A stretch of DNA of 64,000 nt from Pseudomonas sp. 30_B (GCF_017491605.1 NZ_JAFGYY010000007.1:124001-188000), one strand, 5' to 3'. Positions 20,800 to 28,675 are shown, counted from the stretch's first letter. Notes: a model not told the origin generated them from the sequence alone. Made by a program: numbers and translations.

Positions 20800-20902
20800 G
20801 CCAACGGGCGACCGGCCGGCCTCCCAGCTCGGGCCGTCCCAGCCCTCTCTTGAAGCTGCCCTCTTTTCGATGGGCCGGATTGGCCCGACCAGGAGTAATC
20901 GC

Positions 20903-21934
20903 ATGTTCAAGAAAGCTGCAGCACTGATGTTGCTCGCCGGCGGCGCCGCCGGCCAGCTCCACGCCGAAACCCTCACCGTGGTGTCCTTCGGCGGCGACAA
21001 CAAGGTGGCCCAGGAAAAGGCCTTCTACAAACCCTTCGAGCAGCAGGCCAAAGTCACCGTGCAGGGCGCCGAGTACAACGGCGAAATGGCCAAGATCAAG
21101 GTCATGGCCGACACCGGCCAGACCAGCTGGGACGTGGTCGAGGTGGAATCTCCGGAACTGATGCGCGGTTGCAGCGAAGGCCTGTTCGAGCAGCTCGACT
21201 GGTCGAAGCTGGGCAAGCGCGAGGACTTCCTCGACGCCGCCGTGAGCGACTGCGGCGTGGGCATCTTCATCTGGTCCACGGTGCTCACCTACGACGCCAA
21301 AAAGCTTGCCAGTGCACCGACCAGCTGGGCCGATTTCTGGGACGTGAAGAAGTACCCGGGCAAGCGCGGCCTGCGCCGTGGCGCCAAGTTCACCCTGGAA
21401 TTCGCCCTGGAAGCCGACGGCGTGAAACAGGCCGACCTGTACAAGGTGCTGGGCACGAAAGAGGGCGTCGACCGCGCCTTCAAGAAGCTCGACGAACTCA
21501 AGCCCTACATCCAGTGGTGGGAAGCCGGCGCGCAACCGCTGCAATGGCTGGCCGCCGGCGACGTGGTGATGACCAGCGCCTACAACGGCCGCGTCGCCAC
21601 CGCGCAGAAGGAAGGCCGCGACTTCGCCATCCAGTGGAACGGCAGCATCTACGACCTGGACCACTGGGCCATCGTCAAGGGCAGCCCGAAGAAGGAGCTC
21701 TCCGAACAGTTCATCGCCCTGGCCAACAAGCCCGAGCACCAGAAAGTGTTCGCCGAGAACATCCCCTACGGCCCGACCAACAAGAACACCATTCCGCTGA
21801 TCGATCCGGCCATCGCCGGCAAGCTGCCCACCGCGCCGCAGAACCTGGAAAACGCGCGCGCCATGGACACCGAGTTCTGGATCGACCACGGCGAGGAACT
21901 GGAACAACGCTTCAACGCCTGGGCGAGCAAGTAA
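20903..21934 (+). CDS. ABC transporter periplasmic binding protein, spermidine/putrescine (PotD) type
   Basis: 343 residues with a signal peptide (MFKKAAALMLLAGGAAGQLHA). The mature protein starts ETLTVVSFGGDNKVAQEKAF. WDVVEVESPELMRGC, the WADFWDVKKYPGKRGLR motif and NIPYGPTNKNTIPLI are typical of the PotD/extracellular family 1 proteins for polyamines and related amines. AGGAG lies 7 bases before the ATG. No permease or ATPase gene accompanies it here, so it must work with components encoded elsewhere. Likely first structural gene of the kinase/aminotransferase operon. Confidence 0.87.
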   Translation: MFKKAAALMLLAGGAAGQLHAETLTVVSFGGDNKVAQEKAFYKPFEQQAKVTVQGAEYNGEMAKIKVMADTGQTSWDVVEVESPELMRGCSEGLFEQLDWSKLGKREDFLDAAVSDCGVGIFIWSTVLTYDAKKLASAPTSWADFWDVKKYPGKRGLRRGAKFTLEFALEADGVKQADLYKVLGTKEGVDRAFKKLDELKPYIQWWEAGAQPLQWLAAGDVVMTSAYNGRVATAQKEGRDFAIQWNGSIYDLDHWAIVKGSPKKELSEQFIALANKPEHQKVFAENIPYGPTNKNTIPLIDPAIAGKLPTAPQNLENARAMDTEFWIDHGEELEQRFNAWASK

Positions 21935-22029
21935 CCGCAACAGTACCGCCCGACCTTGCGTCGGGCGGTGCTCCGCGACTCGCCGGGCCGCTGCACGATT
22001 GACCTGCTGGACCCGCTGGAGAAGTACCC

Positions 22030-23112
22030 GTGCCCCTCAACACCGCCCCCGTTCAAGACCACCTGCTGGAAGCGGCCCCCGCCCAGGTGAGCGACGCCCA
22101 GGCCGCCGCCATCGCCGAGGAGTATTTCGGCCAGCGCGGCACCCTGAACCGCCTCGCCGGCGAACGAGACCTGAACTTCCACATCAGCCACGGCCACGGC
22201 GACGACCGCCTGCTGAAACTCTCCCACCCGCTGGAAGACCCGCAGGTGGTGGACTTCCAGACCCGCGCCCTGCTGCGCGTCGAGGCCGCCGATCCGAGCC
22301 TGCCGGTGCAGCGTGTCTACCCCTCGCTGAACGGCGAATACCAGATTCCGGTGGTCATCGACGGCCAGCCGATGCTCGCCCGCCTGTTCTCCTTCGTCGA
22401 CGGCCTGCCGCTGCACCGCGTGCCGCAACGCAGCCGCGTCCTGCGCGAAGGCCTCGGCGATGCCCTGGCCCGCCTGGGCATCGCCCTCGACGGCTTCGAG
22501 CATCCGGCCTCCGGCCACGAACTGCTGTGGGACATGAAGCACGCCTCGCGCCTGCGCCGCCTGCTGACCTACATCGAAGACCGCGAGCAGCGCGCGCTGG
22601 TCGAACGCTTCCTCGACAGCTTCGAGCGCCACGCCCTGCCCCGCCAGGCCAGCCTGCGCGCCCAAGTGATCCACAACGACCTGAACCCGCACAACGTGAT
22701 CGTCGATGCCGCGCACCCCGACCAACTGCGCAACATCCTCGACTTCGGCGACATGGTCCACGCGCCGCTGATCAACGACCTCGGCGTCGCCGCCGCCTAC
22801 CAGGTGGGCGCGCCGGACGCACCGCTGGCCACCGCCTGCGAGATGATCGCCGCCTACCATCGCCGCCGCCCGCTGCTGGAAGCCGAGCAGGAAATCCTCG
22901 CAGACCTGATCGCCACCCGCCTGATCATGACCCTGAGCATCACCGCCTGGCGCGCCAGCCTGCACCCCGAGAACCGCGACTACATCCTGCGCAACGCCCA
23001 TCACGCCTGGCAGAGCCTGCAAGGCCTGGCCCGCCTGAGCCGGGAACAGGCGCAGGAGCAGATCTTCGCCGCCTGCCAGGTCTCCGTTAACCACGAGGAG
23101 CCGCTTCAATGA
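22030..23112 (+). CDS. APH-family kinase resembling hydroxylysine kinase
   Basis: 360 residues starting with GTG (GGAGAAGTACCC upstream). Protein-kinase-like aminoglycoside phosphotransferase fold: catalytic loop VIHNDLNPHNVIVD (about 212-225) and the metal-binding ILDFGDMVHAPLINDL. The RDLNFHI and LLKLSHP segments and the DFGDM environment resemble animal hydroxylysine kinase (HYKK/AGPHD1) more than antibiotic kinases. It overlaps the next gene by ATGA, and that gene encodes a phospho-lyase-like PLP enzyme, the same pairing as in hydroxylysine or phosphoethanolamine degradation. Family is sure; substrate is inferred. Confidence 0.82.
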   Translation: MPLNTAPVQDHLLEAAPAQVSDAQAAAIAEEYFGQRGTLNRLAGERDLNFHISHGHGDDRLLKLSHPLEDPQVVDFQTRALLRVEAADPSLPVQRVYPSLNGEYQIPVVIDGQPMLARLFSFVDGLPLHRVPQRSRVLREGLGDALARLGIALDGFEHPASGHELLWDMKHASRLRRLLTYIEDREQRALVERFLDSFERHALPRQASLRAQVIHNDLNPHNVIVDAAHPDQLRNILDFGDMVHAPLINDLGVAAAYQVGAPDAPLATACEMIAAYHRRRPLLEAEQEILADLIATRLIMTLSITAWRASLHPENRDYILRNAHHAWQSLQGLARLSREQAQEQIFAACQVSVNHEEPLQ

Positions 23113-24431
23113 CCATGCCCAACGGATTCAGTCCGGCCGACGCCGACCGCCTGAGCGACGAGGAACGTCGCCTGATCGAGCGCCGCGAGCGCCTGCTCGG
23201 CCCGGCCTACCGGCTGTTCTATGAACGCCCGCTGCACACCGTGCGTGGCGAAGGGGTCTGGCTCTACGACAAACAGGGCAATCGCTACCTCGACGCTTAC
23301 AACAACGTCGCCTCCATCGGTCACTGCCACCCCCGCGTGGTGCAGGCGATCGCCAGCCAGGCGGCAGTGCTGAACACCCACACCCGCTACCTGCAGGAAG
23401 GCATCCTCGACTATGCCGAGGACCTGCTCTCCACCTTCCCCGCCGGCCTCGACCAGGTGATGTTCACCTGCACCGGCAGCGAGGCCAACGACCTCGCCCT
23501 GCGCATCGCCCGCCACTACACCGGCGGCACCGGGGTGATCATCACCCGCTTCGCCTACCACGGCGTCACCGGCGATATCTCCGAACTCTCGCCGGCCCTG
23601 GGCAGCGGCATCACCCTGCCGGCTCACGCGCGCACCGTGCGTGCGCCGGACGCCTATCGACTGGGCGCGGAGAACGTCGCCAAGACCCTGGCCGATGACG
23701 TACGCGCCGCCATCGCCGATCTGCGCGCCCATGGCATCAAGCCCGCCGCGCTGCTGCTCGACGGCATCTTCGCCAGCGATGGCGTGCTGCCCGTCCCCGC
23801 CGGCTTCCTCGCCGAAGCGGTGAAAGTCGCCCAGGACGAAGGCCTGCTCTACATCGCCGACGAAGTGCAAAGCGGCTTCGCCCGCACCGGCGACGCCATG
23901 TGGGGTTTCCAGCGCCACGGCGTGCAGCCGGACCTGGTCACCCTCGGCAAACCCATGGGCAATGGCCAGCCCATCGCCGGCGTGGTGGCGCGGGCGGACA
24001 TCCTCGAAAGCTTCGGGCGCAACGTGCGCTACTTCAACACCTTCGGCGGCAACCCGGTGTCCTGCGCGGCGGCCCAGGCGGTGCTCGATGTGATCCGCGA
24101 CGAGAAGCTGCAGGAGCGCTCCCAGCGCATCGGCGGCTTCATGCTGGAAGGCATCCGCCGACTGGCCGACCGGCATGAGCTGATCGGCGACGTGCGCGGC
24201 GCGGGGCTGTTCCTCGGCGTCGAACTGGTGGCCGAGCGCGCCGGGAAGACCCCGGCCGCCAGCCAGACCCGCCGGGTGGTCAACGCCATGCGCGAGCGCG
24301 GCGTGCTGATCAGCGCCGCCGGCCCGATGGAGAACATCCTGAAGATTCGCCCGTTGCTGGCCTTCGAGCAGGAACACGCCGAACTGTTCATCGACTGCCT
24401 GGACAAGGCGTTGCAGGACGTGGCCGGCTGA
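23109..24431 (+). CDS. class III PLP enzyme resembling ethanolamine-phosphate / phosphohydroxylysine phospho-lyase
   Basis: 440-residue fold-type I class III aminotransferase family protein. CTGSEANDLALRIARHYTG binds the PLP phosphate, ADEVQSGFARTG (about 248-259) holds the PLP-contacting Asp, and VTLGKPMGNGQPIAG has the Schiff-base Lys (about 281). The KPMGNG...YFNTFGGNPVSCA combination is, from memory, the hallmark of human ETNPPL/PHYKPL phospho-lyases rather than of omega-transaminases. Together with the preceding kinase it could convert a hydroxy-amine to its O-phosphate and then eliminate phosphate and ammonia to an aldehyde. Confidence 0.83.
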   Translation: MTMPNGFSPADADRLSDEERRLIERRERLLGPAYRLFYERPLHTVRGEGVWLYDKQGNRYLDAYNNVASIGHCHPRVVQAIASQAAVLNTHTRYLQEGILDYAEDLLSTFPAGLDQVMFTCTGSEANDLALRIARHYTGGTGVIITRFAYHGVTGDISELSPALGSGITLPAHARTVRAPDAYRLGAENVAKTLADDVRAAIADLRAHGIKPAALLLDGIFASDGVLPVPAGFLAEAVKVAQDEGLLYIADEVQSGFARTGDAMWGFQRHGVQPDLVTLGKPMGNGQPIAGVVARADILESFGRNVRYFNTFGGNPVSCAAAQAVLDVIRDEKLQERSQRIGGFMLEGIRRLADRHELIGDVRGAGLFLGVELVAERAGKTPAASQTRRVVNAMRERGVLISAAGPMENILKIRPLLAFEQEHAELFIDCLDKALQDVAG

Positions 24432-24448
24432 GTCGACGGCGCAAGCAG

Positions 24449-24498
24449 AAACGGGCGTGGCCTGCGGAGATTACCCGTCGCAGGCCAAGCCCGTTTTC
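24449..24498. terminator. hairpin between the aminotransferase and pagP-like genes
   Basis: AAACGGGCGTGGCCTGCG and its near-complement (CGCAGGCCAAGCCCGTTT) around a 14-base loop, ending in GTTTTC on plus and with GTTTCTGC on minus. It probably serves both convergent transcripts. Confidence 0.75.
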
Positions 24499-24511
24499 AG
24501 CTCGGTGATCG

Positions 24512-24970
24512 TCAGAAACCTACGCCGACATTGACCATCGCGGCGGAATTCCCCAGCACCACCAACTCGGTGCCGACCGGCCCCATACGTGCGCCGAAGG
24601 AGGGAATGATCGCCGGCGCCACGCCGTAGTGGTTCAGCGGAATCTTGTCGCGGTACTTGCCGTGATAGCCCTGCAGTGCGCCACCGGTGACCTTGGCGTA
24701 GAACGGCGTGCCTTCCCAGTCGAAGCGTTTGCCGGCGTACAGGTAGTTGGAACGCTGGCTGAAGGAGTTACGGAAGGTCGCGCCACCGAACACCATGCCG
24801 TCGGCGCGATTGCGCTCCAGGCCAATCAGGTCCTGGTGGTTGTTGTGGTCCGGATCGTGGTCCCAGTGGGTTGTGTAGACGCTGGTCTGCAAGTACCAGA
24901 AATCCCCATCCCCAGCCTGGGCAGCGGCACAGCCGAGCATCAGCAGCAGCGCGATCGACAGGCGGCGCAT
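24512..24970 (-). CDS. pagP: PagP-like outer membrane lipid A palmitoyltransferase (divergent family)
   Basis: 152 residues with signal peptide MRRLSIALLLMLGCAAAQA. The rest is an alternating beta-barrel pattern ending in an aromatic (NVGVGF), as for outer-membrane proteins. By eye it aligns with E. coli PagP: YTTHW to the catalytic-His region, FRNSFSQRS to KDSW (Ser kept, Asp replaced by Asn), and KIPLNHYGVAPAIIPSFG to the IPLPVLLPLAS strand. Its sequence resembles my memory of P. aeruginosa PA1343, reported as a divergent PagP; databases may label the family sn-glycerol-3-phosphate transporter. It starts 14 bases after the lipoprotein gene, so forms an operon with it. Confidence 0.72.
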   Translation of the reverse strand: MRRLSIALLLMLGCAAAQAGDGDFWYLQTSVYTTHWDHDPDHNNHQDLIGLERNRADGMVFGGATFRNSFSQRSNYLYAGKRFDWEGTPFYAKVTGGALQGYHGKYRDKIPLNHYGVAPAIIPSFGARMGPVGTELVVLGNSAAMVNVGVGF

Positions 24971-24984
24971 GGCATGTCCCCCGC

Positions 24985-25452
24985 TCAGATGGCGACTCGG
25001 CTGGCGCCATTGACCGTCAGGATGCGTACGCGATCACCCACACGGAACTGCTGGGCCGGGTCCGCCGCCTGGACATAGGCGCGGGTAGCGCCGCTGTCCT
25101 CACGCACCACGATCTCCACGCCCTGGGAGCGGGTGACGCCCTCCTCCACCGCCGAACCCGCCGCACCGCCCGCCACCCCGCCGAGGATGGTGGTGATGGT
25201 CTTGCCGCGTCCGCCGCCGATGGAGCTGCCAGCGATACCACCGACAGCGGCGCCCGCCAGGGTACCGATTGGCGTCTTGGTGCCTTCGATCTGTACCAGA
25301 CGCAGGGATTCGATAGTGCCCATGCGCACGTTCTGTACCGCGCGGGCGTCATCGCGGGAATAGGACGAGCCCGACAGATTGGAGGCGCAACCGGTCAGGG
25401 CCAGGGTGGCACTGGTGAAGAGCGCGGTCAGCAACAGCATGGAGCGGTTCAT
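24985..25452 (-). CDS. glycine-zipper outer membrane lipoprotein, SlyB/Pcp type
   Basis: 155 residues. Lipobox LALTGC (Cys 22), then SSYSRDDARAVQNVRMGTIESL, a glycine-zipper pair (AGAAVGGIAGSSIGGG and GGVAGGAAGSAVEEG, about 66-105), and a C-terminal beta domain FRVGDRVRILTVNG. SlyB proteins form ring oligomers that stabilise the outer membrane under stress and are PhoP-controlled in enterics. Followed 14 bases later by the pagP-like gene; six phased GTTCAG repeats lie 57-115 bases upstream. A close paralog is at 37868-38332. Confidence 0.88.
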   Translation of the reverse strand: MNRSMLLLTALFTSATLALTGCASNLSGSSYSRDDARAVQNVRMGTIESLRLVQIEGTKTPIGTLAGAAVGGIAGSSIGGGRGKTITTILGGVAGGAAGSAVEEGVTRSQGVEIVVREDSGATRAYVQAADPAQQFRVGDRVRILTVNGASRVAI

Positions 25453-25508
25453 GATGGCTACCTCGAGAGGCGTTCAAAAAGGATGGGGCAAAGCCTACGG
25501 CCGCCACC

Positions 25509-25567
25509 CTGAACTCCCCCTGAACCCTCTCTGAACCAATGCTGAACGAACCTGAACGAACCTGAAC
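25509..25567 (-). promoter_or_regulatory. six phased GTTCAG repeats, candidate PhoP-type operator array
   Basis: On the minus strand GTTCAG occurs six times, with starts spaced 10, 10, 11, 11 and 11 bases; plus-strand CTGAAC begins at 25509, 25520, 25531, 25542, 25552 and 25562. One-helical-turn direct hexamers are how OmpR-class regulators bind, and the pattern resembles the enteric PhoP box (GTTTA, N5, GTTTA). It lies just upstream of the SlyB-like/PagP-like operon and directly beyond the stop of the lysR gene. Confidence 0.7.
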
Positions 25568-25577
25568 GAAATGTCCT

Positions 25578-26507
25578 TCAGCCTTCCAGGGCGACCAACT
25601 GCCGCCGGCTCTGCTCGAACCAGCGCAGCAGGTAGTCGGCCAACAGCTGCGTGCGGCGAGGCAAGCGCCCTTGGTACGGATGGATGAGGTACACCGGCTG
25701 GGTACGGGTCTGGTACTCGCGCAACAACCAGACCAGGCTGCCGTCGGCCAATTCCTGCTGAATCATGTAGGACGGCAACCGGCTGATACCCGCGCCGGCC
25801 AAGGCCGCCTTCTTCAACAGGGTGTAGTGATTGCTCGCCATCAGGCCGCTGACCTCCACGCGGAACAGTTCGTGATGGCGCTGGTAGAGCCAGGTGCCGC
25901 TGTCCTGGTAGTGGGTGTTCTGCAGGCAGGAATGCCCGGCCAGCTCCGCCGGCGACTGCGGCACCCCGTGGCGCGCCAGGTAGTCCGGCGTGGCGCAGGT
26001 CAGCTCCTGCAGCGCGAACAGCGGCCGGGCCACCACGCGCTCGTCTACCGCCAGGCTGCCGGAGCGGATAGCCAGGTCGAAGCCGTCCGCCACCAGGTCA
26101 CGCAGGGCGTTGGACAGGTCCAGCTCCAGGCGGATGTCGGGATACTCGCGGGAGAACTCCATCAACCAGGCATCGAAGAAGGTCTCCCCCAGGGAAACCG
26201 GCAAGCTCAGGCGCACCGTGCCCCGCGCCTCGTCCTGCAATGCCAGTACCGCCTGCCGCGCACGCGCCGCCTGGGCATTGAGCGCCTGGGCCTCGGGCAG
26301 CAGCGCCGCCCCCGCGGCGGTCAACGACAAGCGCCGCGTGGTGCGGTGCAGCAGGGTTGTACCCAACGCCTGCTCCAGCGCGGAGATGCGTTTGGACAGC
26401 TGCCCCTTGCTGCAGCCCAGACGCTCCGCCGCGCGGGTGAAGCTGCCGCACTCGAGCAATATGGCAAACGCGGACAGGTCTTCCAGGTCGCTGGCGATTG
26501 TTTCCAT
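25578..26507 (-). CDS. LysR family transcriptional regulator
   Basis: 309 residues. The N-terminal HTH (about 10-70) includes CGSFTRAAERLGCSKGQLSK and RISALEQALGTTLLHRTTR. The substrate-binding domain spans about 95-300. It is divergent from the SDR gene at 26601, with a dyad at 26521-26547 between them, the normal arrangement for a LysR regulator and its target. Effector unknown. Confidence 0.92.
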   Translation of the reverse strand: METIASDLEDLSAFAILLECGSFTRAAERLGCSKGQLSKRISALEQALGTTLLHRTTRRLSLTAAGAALLPEAQALNAQAARARQAVLALQDEARGTVRLSLPVSLGETFFDAWLMEFSREYPDIRLELDLSNALRDLVADGFDLAIRSGSLAVDERVVARPLFALQELTCATPDYLARHGVPQSPAELAGHSCLQNTHYQDSGTWLYQRHHELFRVEVSGLMASNHYTLLKKAALAGAGISRLPSYMIQQELADGSLVWLLREYQTRTQPVYLIHPYQGRLPRRTQLLADYLLRWFEQSRRQLVALEG

Positions 26508-26520
26508 ATGAAAACCAAAG

Positions 26521-26547
26521 GTTGTCGATTAACTGGATTATCACAAC
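26521..26547. promoter_or_regulatory. inverted repeat in the lysR/SDR divergent promoter
   Basis: GTTGTCGATTAAC on one side and GTTGTGATAATCC on the complementary side form an imperfect dyad with GTTGT ends, 14 bases from the lysR start. Candidate LysR box. Confidence 0.45.
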
Positions 26548-26600
26548 AAGCAGCCACTTTACTCTGAAGCCGTCTTCCACCAAATCCCTTCGGAGCCTCC

Positions 26601-27200
26601 ATGAAAATCATCCTGATCGGTGCCAGCGGTACCCTCGGCCAGGCCGTCGCCAACGAACTGGGGCAGCGTCATGAAATCATCCGCGTCGGCCGCAACAGTG
26701 GAGACTTGCGCGTGGACATCACCGACAGCGCCTCGATCCGCGACCTGTTCCAACAGACCGGTGGTTTCGACGCCCTGGTCAGCGCCGCCGGCAAGGTGCA
26801 CTTCGGCGCGCTTGCAGAAATGGGCGAGGCGGAAATGGCGATCGGCCTGAAGGACAAACTGATGGGCCAGGTGAACCTGGTGCTGATCGGCAGCCAGTAC
26901 GCCAACGACGGCGCCTCGTTCACGCTCACCACCGGCATCCTCAGCGAACAGCCCATCGTGCTGGGCAGCTCGGCCAGCCTGGTGAATGGCGCGGTGGAAG
27001 GCTTCGTGCGCAGCGCCGCCCTGGAACTGCCGCGCAGCCAGCGGATCAACGCGGTGAGCCCGAACGTGCTGGTGGAATCGATGGAGGGCTATGCACCGTT
27101 CTTCCGTGGCTTCAAGCCGGTCCCCGCCGCCGATGCGGCCCTGGGTTTCGCCCGCAGCGTGGAAGGCGCGCAGACCGGGCAGGTGTACAAGATCTGGTGA
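26601..27200 (+). CDS. short-chain dehydrogenase, atypical short SDR
   Basis: 199 residues. IILIGASGTLGQAVANEL is the NADP-binding motif (residues 3-20), followed by VGRNSGDLRVDITDS. The usual YxxxK is not obvious; a SASLVNGAVEGFVRSAALEL helix replaces it, as in the small SDR group that includes PA1344-like proteins. GGAGCCTCC precedes the ATG. Its regulator is presumably the divergent LysR. Confidence 0.87.
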   Translation: MKIILIGASGTLGQAVANELGQRHEIIRVGRNSGDLRVDITDSASIRDLFQQTGGFDALVSAAGKVHFGALAEMGEAEMAIGLKDKLMGQVNLVLIGSQYANDGASFTLTTGILSEQPIVLGSSASLVNGAVEGFVRSAALELPRSQRINAVSPNVLVESMEGYAPFFRGFKPVPAADAALGFARSVEGAQTGQVYKIW

Positions 27201-27213
27201 CGGAGCATCTGCG

Positions 27214-27282
27214 TAGGGCGCATAACCTGGAACAGGTTATCCGCCGGGACATTCGCGGCGGATAACGCTGGTGCGCTATTCG
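27214..27282. repeat. short palindromic intergenic sequence GCGGATAACGC type
   Basis: TAACCTGGAACAGGTTA (27222-27238) is a short dyad and CCGCCGGGACATTCGCGGCGG (27241-27261) another imperfect one. The two together resemble the TAGGGCG...GCGCTATTC repeats common after Pseudomonas genes. Confidence 0.4.
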
Positions 27283-27304
27283 TCCTGCGATTTCGACGTA
27301 AACC

Positions 27305-27352
27305 TGTAGGAGCGCGCCATGCGCGCGATCGCGGGCATGGCCCGCTCCTACA
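27305..27352. repeat. REP-type inverted repeat, compact form
   Basis: TGTAGGAGCG at the left and CGCTCCTACA at the right, with the inner dyad GCGCCATGCGCGC. The last 29 bases (27327-27355) recur identically at 31793-31821. Confidence 0.75.
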
Positions 27353-27372
27353 ATGATCGGCGCAACACGCAG

Positions 27373-27771
27373 CTACTCGGTCTTGCCCGCGTAACAGACC
27401 GGCGAGCTGCCCTCCCCCTGCTTCTCCAGCTCATCCTCAAGGAACTCCGCCAGCACCCGCGCATTGTTGTGCTCCTCGTCCTTGGCCCCATAGAGCAGGG
27501 TCAGCGTGCCCTTGCGCGCCAGGTCGAGCAGCCCCATCCAGTGTTCCGGGTGGGCGTTCAGCTCGCTGTGGTAGGCCTTGCGGAACTCCTCGAACAGACT
27601 CGGATCATGATGGAAGCGCCGGCGCAGTTCGTTGGACGGCGAGGCGTCCTTGGCCCACAGCGCCATGTGCAGGTCCTCCTTGCGAATCCCGCGCGGCCAC
27701 AGGCGGTCCACCAGCACCCGCTGGCCATCGTCCCCGGCCGCCGGCTCGTAAGCACGCTTGCAACGAATCAT
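27373..27771 (-). CDS. DUF488 family protein (YeaO-like)
   Basis: 132 residues. RVLVDRLWPRGIRKEDLHM and LTLLYGAKDEEHNNARVLAEFL are the DUF488 signatures. Cytoplasmic and small; role unknown. There is a short intergenic stretch to the divergent lipoprotein gene at 27858. Confidence 0.87.
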   Translation of the reverse strand: MIRCKRAYEPAAGDDGQRVLVDRLWPRGIRKEDLHMALWAKDASPSNELRRRFHHDPSLFEEFRKAYHSELNAHPEHWMGLLDLARKGTLTLLYGAKDEEHNNARVLAEFLEDELEKQGEGSSPVCYAGKTE

Positions 27772-27857
27772 CCGATTTCCTCCCGGAGCCTGGCATTGCC
27801 CTTGAGATAGCCGGCTTCGCTGGGTAACGTGGGCCCACTTTCGAGGGAGCCCGTTCC

Positions 27858-28526
27858 ATGCGATCCAGCCGTTTCATTCTGTTCAGCCTGCTGCCCCTGT
27901 TCGCCGCCTGCCAGGTGTGGACGCCAAACAAGACCGATCTTAACGCCTCTACCCGTCTGCAAGGCGAACTCAGCCAGCAGGATGGCAAGCTGATGTTCCG
28001 CGGCTGCACCGAGCAGCGCCGCTTCAGCGTCGAGGACAGCGCCAGTACCGGCCTGCCCCGCGACGCCAAGAGCCTGTTCGAGGACGGCGCCAGGACGCTG
28101 TTCGTCGACCTGCGCGGCAACTTCAGCGGCAGCACCGCCGCCGGAACCGACGGCAAGCTGGAAGTGACCAAGGTCCTGCGCCTGCAGAACGAAGGCCCCG
28201 GCTGCGACGACCCGAACTTCAAGCGCAGCATCGTCCGCGCCCACGGCAACGAACCGGGCTGGAGCGTGCTGGTCAACAACCAGGGGCTGCTGCTCGAACA
28301 GCCCGGCAAGGAGTCGCTGGTGGTGCCCTACATCGCCGAGGACCTGCCCAATGGCAGCACCAGTTACTCCAGTGAAGCCAACGGCGAGAAGCTGGAACTG
28401 TGGGTCGCCCCGGCCCGCTGCCAGGACGGCATGAGCGGCGCGCTGAGCAATCTGTCCGCCGAGCTGCGCGTCAACAATCAGGTCATGCGCGGTTGCGCCT
28501 ATCCGGGCGGCGCCAGCAACGACTGA
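27858..28526 (+). CDS. putative lipoprotein, COG3650-like
   Basis: 222 residues. The signal ends in a lipobox-like LFAAC (Cys 18), so it is probably lipid-anchored. The middle carries a MFRGCTEQRRFSVED strand pattern and NEPGWSVLVNN; FRGxExxxGW-type phrases of this sort occur in COG3650 membrane lipoproteins. Four more Cys follow. GGAGCCCGTTCC precedes the start. No functional partner nearby; a REP repeat follows. Confidence 0.75.
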   Translation: MRSSRFILFSLLPLFAACQVWTPNKTDLNASTRLQGELSQQDGKLMFRGCTEQRRFSVEDSASTGLPRDAKSLFEDGARTLFVDLRGNFSGSTAAGTDGKLEVTKVLRLQNEGPGCDDPNFKRSIVRAHGNEPGWSVLVNNQGLLLEQPGKESLVVPYIAEDLPNGSTSYSSEANGEKLELWVAPARCQDGMSGALSNLSAELRVNNQVMRGCAYPGGASND

Positions 28527-28568
28527 CTGCCGGGGCAAATTCCGCCGGGCGCTCCGCGCGTCCATTCA

Positions 28569-28642
28569 ACGTAGGAGCGGACTCCGTCCGCGATAGCCCC
28601 CATCGCGCCGGATGCCATCGCGGACGAAGTCCGCTCCTACGT
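28569..28642. repeat. REP-type inverted repeat, GGACTCCGTCC class
   Basis: ACGTAGGAGCGGACTCCGTC and its near-complement with a central 30 bases. Same class as 2742-2839 and 62662-62740. Confidence 0.78.
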
Positions 28643-28675
28643 AACCTGCAGCCTCGGAAGATCGGCTCTTCCGAC

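Larger units (their letters stand above)
20599..20902. other. divergent control region of the catabolic cluster
   Basis: AT-rich centre (20660-20710) with the 22-base palindrome, then a possible leader ORF at 20761-20799 behind a strong GGAGG, then about 100 GC-rich bases before AGGAG and the binding-protein start at 20903. No other gene is seen. Confidence 0.55.
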
